DNA of 5,510 nt, from NCBI GenBank assembly GCA_031270755.1, contig JAISWV010000422.1:1-5510 (forward strand). The letters are read 5' to 3'. How positions within the stretch are numbered: the first letter of the stretch is position 1; every line of letters starts with the position of its first letter. The stretch comes from Synergistaceae bacterium (GTDB lineage: Bacteria > Synergistota > Synergistia > Synergistales > Aminobacteriaceae). Under the pieces are notes generated by a model, which did no database searches, was not told the origin of the DNA, and was given only the letters and a program-made list of their open reading frames with translations. This document shows positions 1 through 5,003 of the stretch, piece by piece. The translations under genes and the position numbers were made by a program.

Positions 1-1341
1 GATGGAGCCGACGTGCAGCGAGACTTGGAAGGACGCGTCGTGCTTTCCCGATATGTCTCGCCTCAGGCCGTATTGAACGCGCAATTGCGCGGGGCAGTGG
101 GCTTCGTGATCTGCTGGGAAACGGGCGGGGAAAAGCAAATCCACCACAGCGGCACCGCCATGTGGTGGGGAACGCCCATGCCGGAGGAAAGCCGTTGGTC
201 GCCCGCTATTCCGGTGATGGCCGTGAACCGCGACGACGGAGATTTCCTGATCGACCTCGCAAAACAGGATAAGCTCCTGCTTTCCATCTCCTGCGAGAGC
301 GTAGAAAGGGTGACGGATGTCCACTTGATCGAGGCTTTCTTGCCCTCCACCACTGGCGACCCTCATTTTCTTTTGGTCGGGGCCCACTTGGACAGCAAAC
401 ACTACGGCGCTACGGACAACGCCACGGGATCGGCCATTGCGCTGTCTTTGGCCGCGGGGCTCGCCTCCGTCCCCGAAAGGCGCTGGGGCGTCAGAATATG
501 CTGGTGGTCGGGTCACGAATTCGGCAAGTACACCGGTTCCTCCAACTACGCTCGCGACCGCTTCGAGGAGCTGGACCGGTATTGTGTCGCCTATTCCAAC
601 ATCGACATGCCGGGAATGAAGGGAGCCGTCGACTTCGGCAAAATTACGGCGGGACCGGACCTTTTCGCACTGGCGGAGCAAACTGTGGCGGACCTCACGG
701 GCCAAAGAGGAATCGCGGCTTCTCGCGTGCGTTCCTGGGACCAGTCTTTTCAGAATTTGGGGATATCGCCTTTCTTCATCTGGACCTCCGCCCTGCCCTT
801 CGACAGCCCCGACAAGACGGGGAGCGGCGTGATGCCCTGGTGGTGGCACACCGAGGCCGATACCGTCGAATTTTGCGACCCGCAAATTCTCGAAACCGAC
901 GCCCGAATTTACATGGCGGGAATCCTCCGCCTCCTGTCTCAGGGAAAACTCGACGCGGGCTCCTTGGGAAGTGCCGTCATTTCCCGCCTCCGGGAACTCG
1001 AAGCGTCTCTTCCCGAGTCTCTTGACCCGAAACCTCTGCGGGAGGCCCTGGAGGACGTCATGGGGCGATGGAGCGAAAAACCGCATCCCTTCGAGGCGGC
1101 TTTGAAGATGGTGCGGCTTCTCAACCGTCTTTATTACGCCGCCCGCGGCCCTCACCTGCAGGATTGGGGGGACGTGGGAGATTTCGTCCCCGGTCTGTCC
1201 GAGGCCGCCCGCATTCTGCAAAGAAACGAACCGAGCGAACGCAAAAGGACGATCGTCCACAACTACGCCAAGACCCAGTGGAATCGATTGAACTTGCTTG
1301 TCCGCCAGGCGGGCGAGCTCGTTTCTTTTCCTGAGAGGTAG
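1..1341 (+). CDS. M28-family zinc aminopeptidase-like protein, 5' end missing
   Basis: This is the C-terminal 446 residues of a protein whose frame is open back to base 1. The GTG at 13 is probably not the start, because the residues around it already belong to a PA-like segment (motifs DLEGRVVLSRY and GAVGFVICW, nt 1 to about 250) that normally lies inside M28 proteins. The peptidase domain follows. Its metal ligands are visible as HLD (His at 385), TDNATGS (bridging Asp at 415), GHEFG (Glu at 517), NIDMPG (Asp at 604) and WWWHTEADT (His at 847). All five expected ligands are present, but the residue before the Glu, normally a catalytic Glu, is His (514-516). M28 enzymes are mostly aminopeptidases or carboxypeptidases using two zinc ions. 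The last 130 or so residues look helical and accessory. No signal peptide can be judged because the N-terminus is missing. The regulator gene follows immediately, so co-transcription is likely. The family is secure; activity and substrate are not. Confidence 0.85.
   Translation, partial: DGADVQRDLEGRVVLSRYVSPQAVLNAQLRGAVGFVICWETGGEKQIHHSGTAMWWGTPMPEESRWSPAIPVMAVNRDDGDFLIDLAKQDKLLLSISCESVERVTDVHLIEAFLPSTTGDPHFLLVGAHLDSKHYGATDNATGSAIALSLAAGLASVPERRWGVRICWWSGHEFGKYTGSSNYARDRFEELDRYCVAYSNIDMPGMKGAVDFGKITAGPDLFALAEQTVADLTGQRGIAASRVRSWDQSFQNLGISPFFIWTSALPFDSPDKTGSGVMPWWWHTEADTVEFCDPQILETDARIYMAGILRLLSQGKLDAGSLGSAVISRLRELEASLPESLDPKPLREALEDVMGRWSEKPHPFEAALKMVRLLNRLYYAARGPHLQDWGDVGDFVPGLSEAARILQRNEPSERKRTIVHNYAKTQWNRLNLLVRQAGELVSFPER
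1333..1338 (+). promoter_or_regulatory. Ribosome binding site deciding the regulator start
   Basis: GAGAGG lies inside the last codons of the peptidase gene. It is 8 bases before the ATG at 1347 but only 2 bases before the in-frame GTG at 1341, so the ATG is the better start. The placement also implies translational coupling to the peptidase. Confidence 0.55.
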
Positions 1342-1346
1342 TGGCA

Positions 1347-2123
1347 ATGTGTCCTGAGCCCGAAGAAGGGAACGAAGAAAGAATCGAGGCGTTTCCTTCC
1401 CGCCTGTTGCGGCTCACGGCGAACTTGAGCGCGTCGGAACAAGCGATGAGGGGAATCATTCAGTTGCTCATCAATCATGAATATCACCCGGGAGACCACC
1501 TTTTCGAGACGACTCTGGCGGAGCGGCTGAAGGTGAGCAGAACTCCGATTCGAACCGCCTTGACGCATCTGGCAACCTGTGGATTTCTGGAGAAAACTCC
1601 CGATCGGAAGGGCTACCATGTCCCCATCTTGAGGCTGGCGGATATGCACCTTGTTTTCCAGACCCGTGCCCTCCTGGAAGGGGCATTGGCCGCTCAGGCC
1701 GCTTTGAATCGCGACGACGCCCAAATCGCGCTGCTCAAAGAAATCTGCGCCAAGGAAAAGAACGCGTTTGATGAGTTGGACAAAAAAGTTTACGCCGAAT
1801 CCAACAACCTGTTTCACTTTTCCATCGCGGCGTTCGCGAAGAACCCCTACCTCGAGCAGTGCTTAGGGCAGGTTTTTTGGCGGTCACGGCTGTACGACTT
1901 CTTTTTTTCAGGGTTTTACAACAGCCCAATGACGCAGGAGCAGAAAAAAAAGAAAAGAAGCTGCAGCGAACACACGGTCATCGCTTTGGCTATAGAAGCT
2001 GGAGATGCGGCAGCGGCGGAAAAGGCCATGAAGGAGCATTTGAGACATACCTACGAAGAGGTTCGAAACAATCCGCGAAGCGACGAACCAGGCAGGTCGG
2101 AAGTACAGTCGGATTGCTTCTGA
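1347..2123 (+). CDS. GntR-family transcriptional regulator, FadR/FCD subfamily
   Basis: This is a 258-residue DNA-binding regulator, a normal length for FCD-type GntR proteins. A winged helix-turn-helix occupies about residues 26-92. The HPGDHLFETTLAERLKVSRT stretch and the following TPIRTALTHLATCGFLEK are typical of the family. An all-helical FCD ligand domain follows (about residues 98-240). Its usual metal-binding histidines appear as LFH (His157), SEH (His209) and KEH (His231), with the expected spacings of about 52 and 22 residues. The position often occupied by Asp before the first His is Asn here (ESNNLFH). Such proteins normally bind a small organic acid or amino-acid-like effector and repress adjacent catabolic or transport genes, so the neighbouring transporter and hydrolases are plausible targets. 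A GTG at 1341 would add two residues and overlap the upstream stop, but it is badly spaced from the ribosome binding site. Poly-T (1902-1908) and poly-A (1944-1951) tracts lie within the FCD part. The family is confident; effector and targets are inferred. Confidence 0.9.
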   Translation: MCPEPEEGNEERIEAFPSRLLRLTANLSASEQAMRGIIQLLINHEYHPGDHLFETTLAERLKVSRTPIRTALTHLATCGFLEKTPDRKGYHVPILRLADMHLVFQTRALLEGALAAQAALNRDDAQIALLKEICAKEKNAFDELDKKVYAESNNLFHFSIAAFAKNPYLEQCLGQVFWRSRLYDFFFSGFYNSPMTQEQKKKKRSCSEHTVIALAIEAGDAAAAEKAMKEHLRHTYEEVRNNPRSDEPGRSEVQSDCF

Positions 2124-2124
2124 A

Positions 2125-2147
2125 TCAGGGTAAGGCAAGTTCCCTGA
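2125..2147 (+). promoter_or_regulatory. Inverted repeat between regulator and transporter genes
   Basis: TCAGGG (2125-2130) and CCCTGA (2142-2147) are perfect inverted arms around an 11-base centre, just after the regulator stop and before the small membrane-protein gene. No T-run follows, so it does not look like an intrinsic terminator. It could be an operator for the upstream GntR protein or a weak RNA hairpin. It does not match the classical FadR-type site, so the role is speculative. Confidence 0.25.
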
Positions 2148-2166
2148 AATCACGGCAATGAGGAAG

Positions 2167-2174
2167 GGAGGTGA
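2167..2174 (+). promoter_or_regulatory. Ribosome binding site of the small membrane-protein gene
   Basis: GGAGGTGA is a near-perfect anti-16S match. Its GGAGG core ends 8 bases before the ATG at 2180. It overlaps the in-frame GTG at 2171, which therefore cannot be the real start; this rules out the three-residue longer version. Confidence 0.7.
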
Positions 2175-2179
2175 AACGA

Positions 2180-2422
2180 ATGGGAATGTGGGACAACGCT
2201 TTCGAGAAAAAATGGTCCGCTGTTTTTCTGGCGATGTACGTCATCGTCATGCTGCCCGTGGAGTGCTTCTACGCGACGACCTACGCCGCCTCCTGGAAGG
2301 GCCTGCCGATTTTCATGGTGGGCTGGTTTTGGCACACGCTGATTACGATGATCCTGATCGTCGTCTTCTACGTTCAGGCTATGAAGCGTGAAGAATATTT
2401 GGAGTTCGGCACGGAAGGCTGA
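2180..2422 (+). CDS. Small two-helix membrane protein, probable symporter partner subunit
   Basis: An 80-residue protein with two predicted membrane helices (about residues 12-33 and 43-66). It has a short charged N-terminus (DNAFEKKW) and a charged tail (KREEYLEFG). A GLPIFMVGWFW stretch precedes the second helix. The length, the basic-Trp entry to helix one and the G-x-P motif before helix two resemble the small proteins encoded beside sodium:solute symporters, such as YhdT (DUF997), which accompanies PanF; DUF3311 and DUF4212 proteins have similar architecture. I cannot decide among these families by eye. The gene lies 75 bases upstream of a PanF-like symporter on the same strand, supporting a role as accessory or stabilising subunit in the inner membrane. 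No catalytic motif is visible. The start is set by the strong ribosome binding site; a further ATG at 2186 would remove two residues. That the gene is real is confident; the subunit role is inferred from context. Confidence 0.8.
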   Translation: MGMWDNAFEKKWSAVFLAMYVIVMLPVECFYATTYAASWKGLPIFMVGWFWHTLITMILIVVFYVQAMKREEYLEFGTEG

Positions 2423-2440
2423 AGGACGCCGTCGGCGGGA

Positions 2441-2456
2441 TTGTTGAATTGTTGAA
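2441..2456 (+). repeat. Two tandem copies of TTGTTGAA
   Basis: Two exact adjacent 8-base copies (2441-2448 and 2449-2456) in the gap before the symporter gene. They are separated by one A from the 9-base repeat that follows. Noncoding in the accepted annotation. Confidence 0.8.
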
Positions 2457-2457
2457 A

Positions 2458-2484
2458 GTTACTGAAGTTACTGAAGTTACTGAA
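2458..2484 (+). repeat. Three tandem copies of GTTACTGAA
   Basis: Three exact adjacent 9-base copies end one base before the GGAGG core of the symporter ribosome binding site. Copy-number change would alter the leader length but not the start codon or the spacing of the binding site. The three repeats and the preceding TTGTTGAA pair share the ending TGAA. Confidence 0.9.
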
Positions 2485-2490
2485 AGGAGG
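2485..2490 (+). promoter_or_regulatory. Ribosome binding site of the symporter gene
   Basis: AGGAGG is a consensus site. It is 5 bases before the ATG at 2496, which opens only a six-codon frame, 7 bases before the GTG at 2498, which opens the symporter, and 22 bases before the in-frame ATG at 2513. Distance alone favours the GTG for the symporter. Confidence 0.75.
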
Positions 2491-2495
2491 AATCG

Positions 2496-2516
2496 ATGTG
2501 GAGGTCAGCAGTATGA
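2496..2516 (+). other. Six-codon mini-ORF overlapping the symporter start
   Basis: ATG at 2496 reads MWRSAV and then TGA at 2514-2516. Its ATG shares a base with the GTG at 2498 (ATGTG), and its stop overlaps the in-frame symporter ATG at 2513 (ATGA). It could compete for ribosomes, or feed re-initiation at 2513. It may equally be chance. Confidence 0.3.
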
Positions 2517-4027
2517 TCGTCCCTGCCCCTGGAACTTTCTTTTTGGTTTTAGGCGGCTATTTTCTCATTATGGCTTTGATTGGGTACTATTCGGCAAAAA
2601 AAACGAATTCTTTGAAGGAATTTTTCGTCATGGGCGGCAAAGCGGGCGCCATCGTCAGCGGCATCGCGTACTTTTCCACCCAGTACAGCATGAGCACCTT
2701 CATGGGCGTGCCGGCGGCGTGTTACCAGCAAGGCTATCCGGGGCTCACGGTTTCCGTGCCGGGGTTGGTCTTCAGCATGATCATTCCCGCGCTGGTGGTG
2801 GGCAGAAAGCTGATCCGACTGGGACACAAATACGACCTCCTGACGGTGGCCGACTACTTGAACGACCGGTATGAGTCTGACGCGCTCCGCAGCCTTCAAG
2901 CCGTCCTGATGGTGTTTTTCGTCGTTCCCATGATGGGGGCGCAGATCATCGGGTCCGGAATCATCTTCAACACCTTCACCGGCTATCCCGAGTGGATAGG
3001 CGTCGTGGCCACCGGCGTCATCGTCATTCTCTACTGCATGTCGGGCGGTATCCGCGGAGCCATGCTGACCGACGTCGTTCAGGGCCTTTTGATGGTGACT
3101 ACCGCCGTGGTCACGTTTTTTGCCGCGCTCCAGTTGGGCGGAGGGCTGGAGGCCATCAACGCCAAGCTGCTGGAACTGAACCCGGCCTACATGGCGCACC
3201 CTGGGGCGACGGGCTCTTACCACTGGCCCCGCCTGGTGTCCATGGTGGTCATGTGGAGCTTTTTCAGCATCGGCAGTCCTCAGTTGGTGACGAAATTCTT
3301 TGCGATGAAAAACTATAAGGTCATGTTCAAGGCCGTCATTCTGGGAACTTTGGGCATGTGGGTCTCCGCCACGCTGATCGAGTGGGTGGGAGTCCTGGGC
3401 ATCGTCTCCGTGCCCGGCTTGGAGGGGGCTCAGAGGGACTTCATCGTTCCGCTCATCCTGCAAAAAGCGGTTTCCCCAGTCATCGCTTCACTGATGATCG
3501 CGGGGATCATGGCCGCGGGAATGTCAACCATCGACAGCCTTCTGGTGGTCTCCACCGGCGGAATTTCTCGGGATATCTACCAAAAACTGCTGAACAAAGA
3601 CGCCACCGACGGTGAGATCCTCAAGCTGTCCCGCTATGTCACGGTGGTCCTGGGTATCATCGCCATACTGTTCGGCATTTGGAGACCGGGGGCGATTTTC
3701 GACATCATCATCTTTTCCTTCGGCGGTCTCACCATCTGGGCCACTCCGATTCTTTTGGGCCTATACTGGAAGCGCACCAGCGGCATAGGGGCCATTACGG
3801 GAATCATCGTCGGGGTTCTGGTTTACATCCCCTTCTCGGCCTCCACCGCTATGCTGGATAAACTGGGACTGAACGCGCTGCAGCCTCTTTCCGCCGCGCT
3901 GAAGAGCTACGCCATGGGCTTCGACGCCCTCATTCCCACCTGGATCGTGGCCATGATCGTCACCGTTCTCGTCAGTTTGGTGACGAAACCGGTTTCCGAG
4001 GCCACACTGAAACGTCATTTTAGCTGA
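2498..4027 (+). CDS. Sodium:solute symporter (SSS family, PanF-like)
   Basis: A 509-residue polytopic inner-membrane protein, the usual size for SSS transporters (LeuT fold, about 13 helices). It begins with a hydrophobic helix (about residues 11-31) and then a KKTNSLKEFFVMGGK segment matching the family's loop after helix one. YFSTQYSMSTFMGVPAACYQ (59-78) corresponds to the conserved helix-two region. GGIRGAMLTDVVQG (183-196) is the SSS signature, and the MSTIDSLL segment (342-349) carries the Ser-Thr pair expected at the Na2 sodium site. GGLTIWATPILLGLYWKR (409-426) fits the late-helix motif. The overall pattern resembles the pantothenate symporter PanF, but the family also carries amino acids, sugars, urea and carboxylates, so the substrate is unknown. 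The small two-helix gene upstream fits a PanF/YhdT-type pairing. The chosen GTG start is set by AGGAGG; ATG at 2513 would shorten the protein by five residues. The creatininase-family gene downstream suggests an amide-containing substrate, which is inference. Confidence 0.93.
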   Translation: MEVSSMIVPAPGTFFLVLGGYFLIMALIGYYSAKKTNSLKEFFVMGGKAGAIVSGIAYFSTQYSMSTFMGVPAACYQQGYPGLTVSVPGLVFSMIIPALVVGRKLIRLGHKYDLLTVADYLNDRYESDALRSLQAVLMVFFVVPMMGAQIIGSGIIFNTFTGYPEWIGVVATGVIVILYCMSGGIRGAMLTDVVQGLLMVTTAVVTFFAALQLGGGLEAINAKLLELNPAYMAHPGATGSYHWPRLVSMVVMWSFFSIGSPQLVTKFFAMKNYKVMFKAVILGTLGMWVSATLIEWVGVLGIVSVPGLEGAQRDFIVPLILQKAVSPVIASLMIAGIMAAGMSTIDSLLVVSTGGISRDIYQKLLNKDATDGEILKLSRYVTVVLGIIAILFGIWRPGAIFDIIIFSFGGLTIWATPILLGLYWKRTSGIGAITGIIVGVLVYIPFSASTAMLDKLGLNALQPLSAALKSYAMGFDALIPTWIVAMIVTVLVSLVTKPVSEATLKRHFS

Positions 4028-4033
4028 AGAACC

Positions 4034-4078
4034 GAGAGCAGGGGCAGCGAACGCGAAACGCGGGCCTCTCTCTTTTTT
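4034..4078 (+). terminator. Hairpin with T-run, possible intrinsic terminator or attenuator
   Basis: GAGAG-(C)-AGG (4034-4042) can pair with CCTCTCTC (4065-4072), leaving one bulged C. An inner CGCG-AAA-CGCG hairpin occupies 4052-4062. Six T residues (4073-4078) follow the stem directly, and the next gene's ribosome binding site starts at 4079. The form matches a rho-independent terminator, although the stem is interrupted. It may reduce rather than stop read-through into the hydrolase gene. Confidence 0.45.
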
Positions 4079-4085
4079 AAGGAGG
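4079..4085 (+). promoter_or_regulatory. Ribosome binding site supporting a GTG start
   Basis: AAGGAGG ends 8 bases before the GTG at 4094. No in-frame ATG lies nearby; the first in-frame Met would be residue 28, inside the conserved family core. The rare start codon is therefore well supported. Confidence 0.8.
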
Positions 4086-4093
4086 TAAAGTCA

Positions 4094-4897
4094 GTGTATT
4101 TGGCGTCATTGAGCTGGAGCAAAGCGGCAAAGATAGGAAGCGGGAGCGGCGGCGAAATCGTTGCCGTCCTGCCTATGGGGAGCCTCGAAGAGCACGGCCC
4201 CGTAGGACCTCTGGGGACGGATCACATCATCCCCCACGAGATTGCCGAGAGAATCGAGAAACGGATTCCGGACAGGGCGCTGATTCTGCCGACCCTGCCC
4301 TACGGTGTCACCCCCGCCCTCGCCGGTTTTCCCGGCTCCGTGGACATCGGTTACGAAGCGCTTTGCGCCGTGCTGAAGGGGTGTGTGGACGCCGTTCTGC
4401 GCTGCGGGGTGAAGCGCTTTCTTTTTCTGAACGGGCACGGAGGGAACACGGCCGGCATCGACACGGCGGCCCTCTACCTCTACCACAAGGGCGGCCAGGC
4501 GGCGGAGATCGACTGGTGGGTTCTCTGCGGGCAGCTCCGCCAAGAGTGGCTGTGCGGTCACGGCGGCGGCGTGGAAACGGCTGTGGCTATGGCGATAAAG
4601 CCCGATTGGGTCCACATGGAGGACCTGTTCGAGAGCCAGGTGATTCACATGAGCCCCCGGCTGAAAAACACCCACATCCACAACGTGGAGTTCGAGGGAG
4701 CCAGCGTGAAGATGATGCGGGACGCGGCGGACTCCATTCCATCGGGAGACGCGGGGTACGGAGACAGCCCGTCTCGGGCCAGCGCCGCCCTCGGGGCCGA
4801 TATTTTGAACGCGGTGACCGACTACACGGTGAAGTTCATCGAGGAGTTTTCGAAAATAGACCTGAGCGCGGGACGCAAACAACGCAATAACGGGTGA
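4094..4897 (+). CDS. Creatininase-family metal-dependent amidohydrolase
   Basis: A 267-residue cytoplasmic protein of normal length for the creatininase family (PF02633). The family motifs occur in order: LPMGSLEEHGP (26-36) with metal-ligand candidates Glu32 and His34; GTDH with Asp43; the PYGVTPALAGFPGS segment (69-82); NGHGGN (113-118) with His115; and GHGGGVETA (155-163) with Glu161. True creatininase has NGHYEN at the fourth site, so the glycine-rich NGHGGN form argues against creatininase itself. Other members of the superfamily include enzymes of mycofactocin maturation (MftE) and archaeal formamide hydrolases, all cleaving C-N bonds with a dinuclear metal centre. No partner genes for cofactor synthesis are visible here. 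Placement after a symporter suggests hydrolysis of an imported amide or cyclic amide, which is inference. The GTG start follows a strong ribosome binding site. Fold and family are confident; substrate is unknown. Confidence 0.88.
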   Translation: MYLASLSWSKAAKIGSGSGGEIVAVLPMGSLEEHGPVGPLGTDHIIPHEIAERIEKRIPDRALILPTLPYGVTPALAGFPGSVDIGYEALCAVLKGCVDAVLRCGVKRFLFLNGHGGNTAGIDTAALYLYHKGGQAAEIDWWVLCGQLRQEWLCGHGGGVETAVAMAIKPDWVHMEDLFESQVIHMSPRLKNTHIHNVEFEGASVKMMRDAADSIPSGDAGYGDSPSRASAALGADILNAVTDYTVKFIEEFSKIDLSAGRKQRNNG

Positions 4898-4915
4898 TTC
4901 AACGAGTGTGAAATT

Positions 4916-4992
4916 TTTGTTTTACTTTGTTTGTTTTACTTTATTATTTTTGTTTTACTTTATTATTGAAAGACCTAAAAATTATTGAAAGA
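4916..4992 (+). repeat. AT-rich array with 19-base period
   Basis: TTTGTTTTACTTTATTATT occurs twice in exact tandem (4930-4948 and 4949-4967). A 13-base partial copy lies upstream (4916-4928). ATTATTGAAAGA occurs at 4962-4973 and 4981-4992, again 19 bases apart, so ATTATT falls at 4943, 4962 and 4981 in register. The array fills most of the gap between the hydrolase and the binding-protein gene and contrasts sharply with the GC-rich coding DNA. Confidence 0.85.
4954..4981 (+). promoter_or_regulatory. Possible sigma-70-type promoter for the binding-protein gene
   Basis: TTTACT (4954-4959) and TAAAAA (4976-4981), 16 bases apart, match the -35 and -10 consensus at four of six positions each. 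They lie 22 bases upstream of the start codon in the AT-rich repeat array. TATTAT elements at 4942 and 4961 are alternative -10 boxes. AT-rich DNA yields such matches easily, so the exact site is uncertain, although a promoter somewhere in this gap is reasonable. Confidence 0.3.
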
Positions 4993-5003
4993 AGGGAATA
5001 TCG

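Noticed and set aside
13..15. GTG as the start of the peptidase gene
   Set aside because: The frame is open upstream to the window edge, no ribosome binding site can be seen in the 12 preceding bases, and a PA-like segment is already under way at this point.
2427..2437. CGCCG-T-CGGCG inverted repeat after the small membrane-protein gene
   Set aside because: It gives at most a four-pair stem with a three-base loop and has no T-run after it. In GC-rich DNA this is easily chance.
2596..2603. A8 tract in the symporter as a second frameshift site
   Set aside because: It encodes an ordinary Lys-Lys loop at a conserved place in the family, and no stimulatory element is apparent; a shift would only destroy the transporter.
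2449..2874. Forward open frame encoding VTE repeats and overlapping the symporter
   Set aside because: The VTE repeats are only the translated 9-base tandem repeat. The rest is the +2 shadow of the symporter, with arginine- and histidine-rich composition and no domain.
2549..3463. Long reverse-strand open frame of 304 codons opposite the symporter
   Set aside because: Its translation is rich in His, Asp, Gln and Arg with no recognisable domain, as expected from the complement of a GC-rich membrane-protein gene. The opposite strand encodes a clear SSS family protein.
4106..4882. Reverse-strand open frame of 258 codons opposite the hydrolase
   Set aside because: It mirrors the creatininase-family gene almost end to end, shows no family motif, and the forward frame carries all expected metal-site motifs.
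4898..4918. Possible terminator after the hydrolase (TTCA and TGAA arms followed by T5)
   Set aside because: The stem would be only four weak base pairs, too unstable for an intrinsic terminator. The T-run belongs to the AT-rich repeat region.
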